From assembly GCA_964571805.1 (NCBI GenBank), contig CAZNDI010000013.1, forward strand, positions 1-16,511: DNA of 16,511 nucleotides. The letters are read 5' to 3'. Under the pieces are notes generated by a model. The model did not search any database. It was not told the DNA's origin and saw only the letters and a program-made list of their open reading frames with translations. Source of the stretch: JAUHWS01 sp964571805 (GTDB taxonomy: Bacteria > Patescibacteriota > Gracilibacteria > UM-FILTER-43-11). Shown here in pieces: positions 6,111-14,070 of the stretch. The translations under genes were made by a program, and so were the position numbers. Numbering within the stretch: position 1 is the first letter of the stretch; each line of letters begins with the position of its first letter.

Positions 6111-7784
6111 TTATTTCAAAAGCACATACCCCTCTGTGCTCACCCCGTCATCAAAATACTGTTTTACCCAGCTGGCAGAATCGAGTTGGGTGGTCAGAGG
6201 TTCAAGGAGTTGAACGTAGGGATAGGCCGCTAATAAGGAGTTGAGACGCTCTAGATTCATGAACGTGATTTCATCGCTGATCTGGCTCAAATTGCCTGTG
6301 GTTTCTTTGAAGGCCGATCCTTCAGAGAGCGACGAAGTTCCTTTAGCTTTCAAACTTTTTTCCAACAATTCCTTGCTGTTGGCCATGACGACCACCTCAT
6401 CGGTCACACTGTAGCAGAAGGCGGTTTTTGATCCCACCTCGGTACAATTCACTTCATTGTCACCCACTTTGTCAGTCACCTTGTTTAAGGTGGTGTCGTC
6501 GGGGACCAATTCTCGTGATTCTGATCCATCTGGCAAAGTCACCACGCTGATTTTAGGAGCAAAACTTGCTGCGATCGATTCAAAGCCTTGGGCCATTTTT
6601 CTCATTTTCTTTTCTACAAAAGCTTTGTCTTGATGGGCTAAGACCAATTCAATTTCATTTGATTGCTCCGTTTTTCCTAAAGCCAAAGCATATTCTCCCT
6701 CAAAAAGGGGATAGAGATCATTTCTTAAATTCACTTCAGTTCCAAAAATTTTATCGGTTTGCCCTCTCACCAAGCCTTCCAAAATGAGGCCATACGAAGG
6801 ATTGAAATTTGAAAGCGTTTCAAGGGTGTTCAGCCATTCTTCAGCAAAGTTTTGTCCCCCCACATAAAGGGCTAAATTTTCGCTGGGCAAATAATCCGTC
6901 AACTGGTGGGAAAATTTCTCCTCAGGATTTTTTGCCGACAAAGAAAGCAGGGTTTTGTCCAAATTCAAAAAAGTATTGAGCTGAAATCCTTTTTCATCTT
7001 GCCTCACGGTAAAGGCAAAATTATGCAGCGTCGCTTTTAAGGGCTCCAAAAGATTTCGTGTGCCCTCGTTTTTGGCCAGAGATATTTTTTTGACATTTAA
7101 ATAACCCGAAAGCCACTTGTTTCGAGGCAGATTGTTGATGGATTTTTGATAGTCGGGGTCTGCGCTCAAGCTTTTTTCAGGGTTTTTTTTCAATTGTTCT
7201 AAAAGATTTTCGTCGTTGGAAATGGCCACATAACGGTCCAAAAATTTAAAGGAGTAGGGCTGTCCTTGCTCAAATGAATAGATCGCATTTTCATCCTCTG
7301 ACTCGGTTACTGATTCGCTGTCTAGCAACAAGGTTTTAAAATAGCTCATCGCTGTTCCTTTTGATTTTGCCTGAATCAAGAGGACTGGCTTATCGACTTC
7401 ACCTTCAACATCCAAAAGCACATAAGCCACCTTGCCTGTGCCAAAAGCCTTCACGGCCGGTTGGAATTCAAACTCGACCAGTTGACTTAAAAAGCCAATG
7501 AATTTCTCCTGACCCCCGTCTGCCATTAATTTAGTCGGAAGATTGAGGCCGTCCATTTCAATATATCCCACCGTTTCTGCGGCAGGAAGATGTTCAGCCA
7601 GATTGGATTGAGGCAGAATTCTGGGGTAAATAAAGGTGACTCCAAATATAATGATTCCAATGATTCCCAGAACGATCAACGTTAAAATGAAGAAGCCCAA
7701 TTTTGAGCCTTTCTTTCCTTTTTCAAGGTGTATTTTGTGGGGAAGTGGTTTTGTCATTCTGGTGGCTTTTGAATTTGCTTCCAT
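6111..7784 (-). CDS. Membrane-anchored DUF3352-like protein
   Basis: A 557-residue protein with a basic cytoplasmic N-terminus, one transmembrane helix at about residues 29-53 (LGFFILTLIVLGIIGIIIFG), and a large extracytoplasmic region. LAEHLPAAETVGYIEMDGLN right after the anchor, the repeated DRYVAISNDENLLEQL and DEVVVMANSKELLEKSL segments, and the TDYLPSENLALYVGG stretch match the DUF3352 family pattern of duplicated alpha/beta modules. Function of that family is not established. It starts 57 bp after the topA stop with no clear promoter of its own, so it is probably transcribed with topA. Met10 (7757) is an alternative start. The GTG/ATG context shows no SD sequence. Confidence 0.65.
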   Translation of the reverse strand: MEANSKATRMTKPLPHKIHLEKGKKGSKLGFFILTLIVLGIIGIIIFGVTFIYPRILPQSNLAEHLPAAETVGYIEMDGLNLPTKLMADGGQEKFIGFLSQLVEFEFQPAVKAFGTGKVAYVLLDVEGEVDKPVLLIQAKSKGTAMSYFKTLLLDSESVTESEDENAIYSFEQGQPYSFKFLDRYVAISNDENLLEQLKKNPEKSLSADPDYQKSINNLPRNKWLSGYLNVKKISLAKNEGTRNLLEPLKATLHNFAFTVRQDEKGFQLNTFLNLDKTLLSLSAKNPEEKFSHQLTDYLPSENLALYVGGQNFAEEWLNTLETLSNFNPSYGLILEGLVRGQTDKIFGTEVNLRNDLYPLFEGEYALALGKTEQSNEIELVLAHQDKAFVEKKMRKMAQGFESIAASFAPKISVVTLPDGSESRELVPDDTTLNKVTDKVGDNEVNCTEVGSKTAFCYSVTDEVVVMANSKELLEKSLKAKGTSSLSEGSAFKETTGNLSQISDEITFMNLERLNSLLAAYPYVQLLEPLTTQLDSASWVKQYFDDGVSTEGYVLLK

Positions 7785-7810
7785 TTTAACACATTAATTT
7801 TCATTTTCCC

Positions 7811-7830
7811 GCGCACCCCATGGGGTGCGC
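7811..7830. repeat. Perfect 20-bp palindrome between topA and the DUF3352-like gene
   Basis: GCGCACCCCATGGGGTGCGC is exactly self-complementary. It lies in the 57-bp gap after topA, but no U-run follows on either strand, so a terminator role is doubtful. It resembles short palindromic intergenic repeats. Confidence 0.75.
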
Positions 7831-7841
7831 CTACGAGCTTA

Positions 7842-10076
7842 CTATTCCTCTTCGTCCACCTCTGTTTCCTTCCCACAACCTTCACATTTGATCACTCCTT
7901 TTTTCTGTTCCACTTGGAGGCCTTTGCAATCGGGGCAGGGCGTGTCGACGGGTTTTTTCCACGTGGCAAAGGTGCATTTAGGATAGCCAGTGCAGCCGTA
8001 AAAAACTTTTCCACGCTTCGTTCGTTTTTCCACTAGGTTACTCCCACAAGTGGGGCATTTCACTTTAAGGGCATGGGCCAAAGGTCGGGTGCTCTTGCAT
8101 TGAGGATAGTCACTGCAGGCCAAGAAATCACCAAACCTCCCTTTTTTAGCGACCATTTGACTGCCACACTTGTCGCATTTTTCATCTTTAAATTGCTCTT
8201 GCAGGGCTTTTTCTTTTTCTAAATCTTCTTTCAGAGGGCGGGCATTTTTGCATTCAGGATACTTGCTACAACTTAAAAATTTTCCATTTCTTCCCAATTT
8301 AACCATCATGTCGGCTCCACACTTGTCACATTTTTCATCCGTTTTATCATTGATGATGTCTGATTTCTGAACTTCTTTTTTCTTTTGTTCCAAAGTGGCT
8401 TCAAAAGGTTCGTAGAACTTTTTAATGACGGGTTGCCATTGCTCTTTACCTTCGGCAATATCGTCCAACTTCTCTTCCATCTGTGCCGTGAATTGATAGT
8501 CCACGATGTCCGAAAAATGTTTGACCAAAAAGTCGTTCACAATGGTCCCGATTTCCATCGGATACAGCTTTTTATCTTCTTTCTTTTCAATGTAGCCTCG
8601 GGTCACAATCGTTGAAATTGTGGGCGCATAAGTCGACGGTCTACCGATCCCTTCGGATTCCATCTTCTTGACCAAACTCGCTTCCGTGTAGCGGGCAGGG
8701 GGTTGAGTGAACTTTTGCTCCGCGTTCACTTTTTTGAGTTTGCAAACTTCACCCTCCACTAGATCTGGCAACAACTTGTCTTTGTCCGAAAGGGCTTCTT
8801 CAGGATTGTCTGTTCCTTCGACATAAACTTTCATGAAACCGGGTTTGCGGATGATTTGACCCTTGGCAACTAGATGGTAATCGCCCGCTTTGATGTGGAC
8901 GGTGGTCATGTCCAGTTCTGCTTCGGCCATTTGACAGGCAATGGTTCGTTCCCAAATCAATTTATATAGCCTATATTGTTGAGGGTCCAAATGAGCTTTT
9001 AGGTCTTGAGGGGTTTTAGTTAAATCCGTGGGGCGGATGGCTTCATGAGCTTCTTGAGCACCTTTGGCTTTTTTTGTGAAAATCCTTGGTGTTTGGAGGG
9101 CATATTCTTTCCCAAACATTTTGGTGACAATCTTTGGCACCTCTTTCAAAAATTCATTCGACAAATTGAACGAATCGGTACGCATGTAGGTGATCAAACC
9201 GGTAAGCTCCTTCCCGTGTTCTACTCCTTCATAAAGCTGCTGAGCCACGACCATGGTTTGTTTGACGGAAAAGCCCAATTTACGACTCGCTTCCTGTTGC
9301 AACGTTGAAGTGATGAACGGAGCAGAAGGTTGGCGTTTGGTTTGTTTCTTTGCAATCTGTTCTACAACGTAATCCGCTTTATTGAGCTCTGTCACGATTT
9401 TATCCGCTTCTTTTTTGTTTTTTACTTCCGCCTTTTTCCCTTTTATTTTTGAAAGCTCTGCATTGAAGTCGCCTTTCTTTGCCTTCAAGTCCGCATCTAT
9501 ATTCCAGTATTCTTCACTTTTAAAGGCTTCAATTTCGCGTTCTTTATCCACAATCAAACGAACGGCGACCGACTGGACGCGTCCTGCACTGAGGCCAATT
9601 CTTATTTTTGACCAGAGAAGGGGGGAGAGCTTGTATCCTACCAAACGATCTAAAACTCGGCGGGCTTGTTGAGCGTGAACCAAATTGATATCAATATTTC
9701 GCGGGTTTTCTAGAGCTTTAAGCACGGCTGGTTTCGTGATTTCATGAAAGGCGATTCGCTTAAAATTCTCTTTCTTTAAACCCAAGGCGTGAACCAGATG
9801 CCAGGCAATGCTCTCTCCCTCGCGGTCCTCATCTGAAGCCAGCCAGACCATGGTGTCGGGTTTTTTAGCTTCCTTTTTAAGTTCCGTCACGATTTTTTTC
9901 TTATCTGGAGTGACTTCATATTCTGGTTCAAAATCATGCTCTATGTCGATGGCTAAAGTTTTTTTAGGAAGATCTCGAATATGACCCATCGAGGCTTTGA
10001 CGGTATATTTGGCGCCCAAAAATTTTTTCAAAGTTTTGGCTTTGGCAGGGGATTCTACAATGATCAAATGGTTCAT
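7842..10076 (-). CDS. topA: DNA topoisomerase I
   Basis: A type IA topoisomerase of 744 residues that relaxes negative supercoils by single-strand passage. The TOPRIM domain holds IIVESPAKAKTL (Glu8) and SDEDREGESIAWHL (Asp82, Asp84, Glu86). LSAGRVQSVAVRLIVDKER is present near 162-180, and the active-site tyrosine is in GLITYMRTDSFN (Tyr297). At the C-terminus are four zinc-ribbon modules: CDKCGADM...CSKYPEC, CDKCGSQM...CSDYPQC, CPTCGSNL...CTGYPKC and a shorter CPDC...CEGC. I chose the ATG at 10076 rather than the in-frame ATG at 10148, because family proteins begin with this TOPRIM strand and a good promoter overlaps the 24-codon extension. No SD sequence. The DUF3352-like gene follows. Confidence 0.97.
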   Translation of the reverse strand: MNHLIIVESPAKAKTLKKFLGAKYTVKASMGHIRDLPKKTLAIDIEHDFEPEYEVTPDKKKIVTELKKEAKKPDTMVWLASDEDREGESIAWHLVHALGLKKENFKRIAFHEITKPAVLKALENPRNIDINLVHAQQARRVLDRLVGYKLSPLLWSKIRIGLSAGRVQSVAVRLIVDKEREIEAFKSEEYWNIDADLKAKKGDFNAELSKIKGKKAEVKNKKEADKIVTELNKADYVVEQIAKKQTKRQPSAPFITSTLQQEASRKLGFSVKQTMVVAQQLYEGVEHGKELTGLITYMRTDSFNLSNEFLKEVPKIVTKMFGKEYALQTPRIFTKKAKGAQEAHEAIRPTDLTKTPQDLKAHLDPQQYRLYKLIWERTIACQMAEAELDMTTVHIKAGDYHLVAKGQIIRKPGFMKVYVEGTDNPEEALSDKDKLLPDLVEGEVCKLKKVNAEQKFTQPPARYTEASLVKKMESEGIGRPSTYAPTISTIVTRGYIEKKEDKKLYPMEIGTIVNDFLVKHFSDIVDYQFTAQMEEKLDDIAEGKEQWQPVIKKFYEPFEATLEQKKKEVQKSDIINDKTDEKCDKCGADMMVKLGRNGKFLSCSKYPECKNARPLKEDLEKEKALQEQFKDEKCDKCGSQMVAKKGRFGDFLACSDYPQCKSTRPLAHALKVKCPTCGSNLVEKRTKRGKVFYGCTGYPKCTFATWKKPVDTPCPDCKGLQVEQKKGVIKCEGCGKETEVDEEE

Positions 10077-10110
10077 AATGCTTTTATTTTGGAATGTGAA
10101 ACTGTGTCCA

Positions 10111-10139
10111 TATATACGGTTCTTTATTAATGGTGTCAA
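10111..10139 (-). promoter_or_regulatory. topA promoter
   Basis: On the minus strand a perfect TTGACA (10134-10139), a 17-bp spacer and TATATA (10111-10116) lie about 35 bp before the ATG at 10076. This position rules out the more upstream ATG as the main start. Confidence 0.85.
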
Positions 10140-10231
10140 ACATTTCAATCCTTATATGTAATAAATTCGACCTTTATTTATCTCATCTGACGCACTCTTA
10201 CTTTTTTCTCAACGATGACCTTACTTCACAA

Positions 10232-10321
10232 GTGGTTAGTGGCTAGCGGTTAGTGATTAGCCTGCTGCAACTGAATTGTGTTTAGCTTACCGCTTACCGC
10301 TAGCCGCTAACCGCTTATCGC
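10232..10321. repeat. Heptamer-based long inverted repeat
   Basis: The left arm is four tandem heptamers (GTGGTTA, GTGGCTA, GCGGTTA, GTGATTA; 10232-10259). The right arm is five complementary heptamers (GCTTACC twice, GCTAGCC, GCTAACC, GCTTATC; 10285-10319). GTGGTTAGTGGCTAGC pairs with GCTAGCCGCTAACCGC allowing two G-U pairs. A related element lies at 15074-15133. It sits between the divergent topA and HU genes. Confidence 0.75.
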
Positions 10322-10370
10322 TCATAAATCATAGAAATCAATCAATGGTTGCGTCAGGTGGTAACGTGAG

Positions 10371-10514
10371 TTATTTAAGCCAATCAAAGCGGTAAAAATA
10401 TATTTTTTACCTTGAAAATTTTTTTTAGTCAAATTCTTTTATAATGGCTTAAATAAGTCATTATTTTTGTACAAAAAATTTCTACAACTAACTTTTTTCC
10501 CTTATTTAAAGCCA
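10371..10514. promoter_or_regulatory. Three copies of a TTATTTAAGCCA motif upstream of HU
   Basis: TTATTTAAGCCA at 10371-10382 recurs as its exact reverse complement TGGCTTAAATAA at 10445-10456, and again with one extra A at 10502-10514, just before the HU -35 box. The middle copy overlaps a TATAAT box (10440-10445), a possible second promoter. The spacing suggests an operator set; the bound protein is unknown. Confidence 0.5.
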
Positions 10515-10520
10515 AAACTC

Positions 10521-10549
10521 TTGATTCGCTTATTTTTAACACCTATACT
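10521..10549 (+). promoter_or_regulatory. HU gene promoter
   Basis: TTGATT (10521-10526), a 17-bp spacer and TATACT (10544-10549) give a good sigma70-type promoter. The start would fall near 10556, leaving a leader of about 25 bases with no SD sequence. Confidence 0.75.
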
Positions 10550-10581
10550 GGCCTCAGAATTTATTTTTTAATTTAATCATT

Positions 10582-10857
10582 ATGACTAAAGGAGACCTAG
10601 TTAACGCTGTCGCTGCTAGCGTTGGTGTGAGCAAACGAGTTGCTGGAGACGCTCTAGAAGCTGTCCTTGACTCTATCACTAAAGAGCTCAAAAAAGGAAA
10701 AAATGTAACCATCACTGGTTTCGGAACTTTCCGTGTGAGCCACCGTGCTGCTCGTACTGGTGTAAACCCAAGAAAACCTACTGAAAAAATCAAGATTCCT
10801 GCAATGAAAGTTCCTGCTTTCAAGGCTGGTAAATCTCTTAAAGATGCAGTTCGTTAA
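10582..10857 (+). CDS. HU-family DNA-binding protein
   Basis: A 91-residue histone-like protein, the standard HU/IHF length, which dimerises and bends DNA. MTKGDLVNAVAASVGVSKR and the following helices form the dimer core. The signature GFGTFRVSHRAARTGVNP (46-63) leads into the beta arm, with the intercalating Pro63 in RTGVNPRKP. FKAGKSLKDAVR is the usual closing helix. HU cannot be told from IHF with certainty, but the arm and a single basic homodimer-type gene favour HU. It has its own promoter, a set of repeated motifs upstream and a terminator downstream, so it is monocistronic. Codon use is biased toward CTT/GCT/GGT, as expected for a highly expressed gene. Confidence 0.95.
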   Translation: MTKGDLVNAVAASVGVSKRVAGDALEAVLDSITKELKKGKNVTITGFGTFRVSHRAARTGVNPRKPTEKIKIPAMKVPAFKAGKSLKDAVR

Positions 10858-10881
10858 GCTTGCTTCATTCTTGAAAATCCT

Positions 10882-10916
10882 AAAAATCCGACCCTATTCA
10901 TTGGGTCGGATTTTTT
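10882..10916 (+). terminator. HU terminator
   Basis: A 13-bp perfect stem (AAAAATCCGACCC, 10882-10894, with GGGTCGGATTTTT, 10903-10915) around an 8-base loop ends in a run of T, 25 bp after the HU stop. Confidence 0.92.
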
Positions 10917-10935
10917 ATTTCTTGCCCTCATCATC

Positions 10936-10963
10936 TTGTTTTTATCCCAAATTAATCTATGAT
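10936..10963 (+). promoter_or_regulatory. Thioredoxin gene promoter
   Basis: TTGTTT (10936-10941), a 16-bp spacer and TATGAT (10958-10963) lie 33 bp before the trx ATG. The predicted leader is about 26 bases and lacks an SD sequence. Confidence 0.6.
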
Positions 10964-10995
10964 AAAGGGGTGCCGTATTCACTAATAAAAAAACT

Positions 10996-11319
10996 ATGTC
11001 AGTCCTAGAAGTCACTCAGAATAATTTTCAAGCCACTGTCCTCGAAGCCAAAGGTAAGGCCGTTTTGGTCGATTTTTGGGCCACCTGGTGTGGGCCTTGT
11101 CTCACTCAAGGACCGATCATTGATGAATTGGCTGCAGACATGGGTGACAAGGCGGTGATTGCTAAACTCAACGTGGACGACAATCAGGATATAGCCGGTC
11201 AATATGGGGTGATGAGTATTCCCACTTTATTGGTCTTTAAGGATGGAGAAGTGGTGGAACAGCTTGTTGGGGTTCATCAAAAAGAAGATCTGATCAAATT
11301 GATTGAGAAGCATTCCTAA
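10996..11319 (+). CDS. trxA: Thioredoxin
   Basis: A 107-residue cytoplasmic thioredoxin, the standard length, which reduces protein disulfides with electrons from thioredoxin reductase. The active site FWATWCGPC has the redox cysteines Cys32 and Cys35. The buried Asp is in VLVDFWA (Asp26), the cis-proline is in MSIPTLLVFKDGE (Pro76), and the C-terminal GVHQKEDLIKLI helix is typical. After CGPC, Leu-Thr replaces the more usual Lys-Met/Arg. It is read from its own promoter after the HU terminator, and its stop abuts the stop of the converging RNase H gene with no base between, so the two transcripts must overlap. Confidence 0.96.
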   Translation: MSVLEVTQNNFQATVLEAKGKAVLVDFWATWCGPCLTQGPIIDELAADMGDKAVIAKLNVDDNQDIAGQYGVMSIPTLLVFKDGEVVEQLVGVHQKEDLIKLIEKHS

Positions 11320-11850
11320 TTAAGCTCGGCGGTCCATGGCTTCATTGGCCATTTGGTCGGCCAATTTATTTTGTTCTCGGGGGATGTGCTGAATTGAAAA
11401 GCTTTTGAATTGAGCCATAAGGCGCCGGGTCTCTTCAAAGAGGGGTTTAACATTTTCACTTTTCACCTTAAAATTTCCTTTCATCTGTTCTACCACAAGC
11501 TTTGAATCTAAAAAGCAATGGATTTTGGAGGTGTTGAATTTTTCGTGGGCCTCCCGAAGGGCTAAATGAAGGGCTAAATATTCAGCTTGGTTGTTGGTTT
11601 TTTCTCCAAAATAGGCTGACCCCTTGTCTACAAGTTTCCCTCCTTTAAAAATCACAAACCCTCCTCCTGAAGGCCCTGGATTTCCTCTTGAGCCTCCATC
11701 GGTGAAGATTTCAATCGTCTCACTTTTTTCAGAAGTTTTTTTCCCTTCTTTATTCAGAGCGTCTTCGAGGGCAGTGTCCAAAAAAGCCTGTTGGTCTTTT
11801 TTTGGAATCCTTTTTTCAATTTCTTTTTTATGTTTTTCTGAGACATTCAT
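11320..11850 (-). CDS. rnhA: Ribonuclease HI family protein
   Basis: A 176-residue type 1 RNase H, which cuts the RNA strand of RNA-DNA hybrids. The four catalytic acids are visible: Asp51 in IFTDGGSRGNPG, Glu90 in NNQAEYLAL, Asp115 in CFLDSKLVVEQM and Asp165 in NKLADQMANEAMD. The His before the last motif (IQHIPREQN) fits the family. The basic-helix loop of the E. coli enzyme is short or absent, as in the archaeal-like/YpdQ subgroup. An N-terminal extension of about 45 charged residues (EKHKKEIEKRIPKKDQQAF) precedes the domain; its role is unknown. It lies downstream of secD in the same direction with a 97-bp gap holding an inverted repeat, and converges end-to-end with trxA. Confidence 0.93.
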   Translation of the reverse strand: MNVSEKHKKEIEKRIPKKDQQAFLDTALEDALNKEGKKTSEKSETIEIFTDGGSRGNPGPSGGGFVIFKGGKLVDKGSAYFGEKTNNQAEYLALHLALREAHEKFNTSKIHCFLDSKLVVEQMKGNFKVKSENVKPLFEETRRLMAQFKSFSIQHIPREQNKLADQMANEAMDRRA

Positions 11851-11854
11851 GTCA

Positions 11855-11921
11855 GTTGAAGGATTTTAAAGGCAGAATTGTAATTAGAGGAGAAGAAGAT
11901 ATACAACATCAATCCTTCAAC
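11855..11921 (-). repeat. 11-bp inverted repeat in the secD-rnhA gap
   Basis: GTTGAAGGATT (11855-11865) and AATCCTTCAAC (11911-11921) are exact reverse complements 45 bp apart. On the transcript the second arm ends about 5 bases before the rnhA start codon, so the fold would cover the ribosome landing area. Confidence 0.5.
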
Positions 11922-11947
11922 TTTCAACGTGCGTTTGCACAACATTC

Positions 11948-13996
11948 TTATTTCCCAGCCCCCATCAAAAATTTACTTTGTGCAGCCTTTGTTCCATTCA
12001 AAGTCTGTAGAAAAGAGCGAGTCACATTGATGGCAGTGAACATAGAGATGATGATACCAATGGCCAGCATGAGGGCGAAACCTCGAATGATAGAATTCCC
12101 AAAGAAATACAAAATGGCACAGGTGATCATCGACGACATGTTGGAGTCACGAATGGAAGACCAGGCTCGATCAAAACCTGTGGCGATAGCTGTGTGGTAA
12201 GACATGCCCGATTTTAGCTCTTCTTTGGTGCGTTCAAAAATAAGAATGTTGGCATCCACCGCCATTCCGATCGAAAGAATCAAACCAGCTATCCCGGCCA
12301 AGCTCATCACGATGCCTGTGGTTTTGATGATGAACAACATGATCACGGTATAAATGCTCAAAGCGAGGACGGAAAAGAATCCCATCAAGCGGTAATAAAG
12401 GATCATGAAGACGGCCACCGCAATGAGACCAACCATGGCGGCATTCAAAGAAAGGCTGAGGGCATTTTCTCCCAAAGACGCACTGATGGTGTATTGTCCA
12501 CTCAAAATGATGGGGGCATCGATGGCACCTGTGTTCAAGTCTTTTGCTAAGTTTAAGGCTTCTTGTAAGGTTCTGCTCCCTGTGATCACCGCATTCCCCC
12601 CGCTAATTTTTTCATTCACAGTAGGGGCAGAAATCATTTCTCCTCCTACAAAGATGGCCATGCTTTTGCCTTTTAGTCTTTCGGTTAAGGCTTCAAACAT
12701 TTTAGCTCCCTCTGCATCGAATTGAATGCTCACTTCTGGGGATCCAATTTGATTGTAAACCACCGTTGCATATTTAAATTTAGATCCATCTAAGCCTGTC
12801 GATTTCCAGGGATCAGGCGTGGCATCGTAAAAGATTTCGCTATAGGTGTAGTAATCTTCCATCACTTTTTCTTGGGTGGCTACTTGTTTGTCTGAAACTT
12901 TGATGATGTGGAAGCCAAAATCAGTTTCCACAAGGTCTGATAGTTTTCCAGGTTCAAGGGCAAACGCTGCAGCTTCAAAAGGGGGGACCATGGCGCCTTT
13001 ACCGAAAGATCCTAAATCGCCACCTTTATCAAAATTTGAAGCGTCGTCTGAGTAGGTTTTGGCTAGGTCTGCAAACTTACTGGGGTCGGCTTTCAACTGA
13101 GTCAAAATTTCTTGAGCTTTGGCTTTGGCTTCTTCTTTCGTTCGAGTGGTTTTTTCAGTGACGCCTTGCGCTCCTTTATACGAGATTAAAATATGACTGG
13201 CCGTCACTTTGTCTTCTCCAGTCGTTTTAGTATTTTCACGAATTTCCTTACCCTCAAGTTTTACAATTAAGAATCCCTTTTTCTCTGAAAGTTGGCCATC
13301 GGCGGTGACATTGAATTCTCCAGAGCTATTCACCAAAGTTTTATTCACTTGCCCCAATTCTAGGCTGGATAAGGCAGTTTTCAGCTCCTCGGAGGCATCG
13401 GAGGCAAAAACTTCTTTCTTTTCGGTGTAGCTGACTTTTCCGTCAGAGGTCTTGATCGATTCTCCTAAGGTTTTGAAGTTTTCTGGGTTTTTTAGGGCGA
13501 CTGCTATTTGTGCATTGGCCTCTACTTCAACTTTTTGAAGTAATTCGGGGTCTTCTTCAGTTTTTGCCTCTTTAAATTCAAGTTGGATGGTTTTACCCAC
13601 GATGGCCTTAGCTTCATCTACATTCTTAATTCCTGCTAATTCTACAATGATATGTTTTTCTCCTGCCACATCTGAGGTGTAAATATTGGGCTCAGCGACT
13701 CCCAGTCCATCCACACGTTTTTCGATGGTGTGCCTCACGCCTTCCACCACGTCATTTACGGCTAAATCGTTGGCGGGGTCTTCGTCTTTATTCCTTTTCT
13801 CAACAGAACTGAGATCAATGCGGTAATCAAGTTGCGTTCCTCCTTGCAAATCGAGTCCTAGAACTACTTTTTGCTTTTTCATCCAATCTGTTACCGAATT
13901 TTCGGGAAGCTGGGCTTTTAATGAGCCAGGCATGGCAACCAAGCCGATCAAAAGTGTTCCAATAAGGATGGCGATGAGTCCTTTAAAGCGTTTCAT
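11948..13996 (-). CDS. secD: Protein translocase subunit SecD with inserted parvulin domain
   Basis: A 682-residue SecD, the proton-driven partner of SecYEG that pulls exported proteins across the membrane. One N-terminal membrane helix (about 6-24) is followed by VVLGLDLQGGTQLDY (44-58) and the first extracytoplasmic domain (VDGLGVAEPNIYTS, IIVELAGI). Residues about 263-370 are a complete parvulin-type peptidyl-prolyl isomerase: VTASHILISY, LAKTYSDDASNFDKGGDLGSFGKGAMVPPFE, then FGFHIIKVSD. Residues about 186-251 resemble the back half of a second, decayed parvulin. Normal SecD resumes with VSIQFDAEGAKMFEALT, GGEMISAPTVNEKISGG, and five membrane helices from about 511, with GMAVDANILIFERTKEEL. 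No secF lies next to it. It has a promoter upstream, and rnhA follows. Confidence 0.95.
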   Translation of the reverse strand: MKRFKGLIAILIGTLLIGLVAMPGSLKAQLPENSVTDWMKKQKVVLGLDLQGGTQLDYRIDLSSVEKRNKDEDPANDLAVNDVVEGVRHTIEKRVDGLGVAEPNIYTSDVAGEKHIIVELAGIKNVDEAKAIVGKTIQLEFKEAKTEEDPELLQKVEVEANAQIAVALKNPENFKTLGESIKTSDGKVSYTEKKEVFASDASEELKTALSSLELGQVNKTLVNSSGEFNVTADGQLSEKKGFLIVKLEGKEIRENTKTTGEDKVTASHILISYKGAQGVTEKTTRTKEEAKAKAQEILTQLKADPSKFADLAKTYSDDASNFDKGGDLGSFGKGAMVPPFEAAAFALEPGKLSDLVETDFGFHIIKVSDKQVATQEKVMEDYYTYSEIFYDATPDPWKSTGLDGSKFKYATVVYNQIGSPEVSIQFDAEGAKMFEALTERLKGKSMAIFVGGEMISAPTVNEKISGGNAVITGSRTLQEALNLAKDLNTGAIDAPIILSGQYTISASLGENALSLSLNAAMVGLIAVAVFMILYYRLMGFFSVLALSIYTVIMLFIIKTTGIVMSLAGIAGLILSIGMAVDANILIFERTKEELKSGMSYHTAIATGFDRAWSSIRDSNMSSMITCAILYFFGNSIIRGFALMLAIGIIISMFTAINVTRSFLQTLNGTKAAQSKFLMGAGK

Positions 13997-14070
13997 TTAC
14001 TTTGCAATTAATGATTAAGGGTTAAGATATACTCCTTAGAGTAATTCTTAAGTTGAGTTTAGGCTTTGAG

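Noticed and set aside
10077..10148. 24-codon N-terminal extension of topA from an in-frame ATG at 10148
   Set aside because: A TTGACA-N17-TATATA promoter overlaps this stretch, and TopA proteins begin at the IIVESPAKAK strand.
10232..10321. Possible CRISPR array
   Set aside because: The repeated unit is only 7 bp, continuous and without spacers; it forms an inverted repeat instead.
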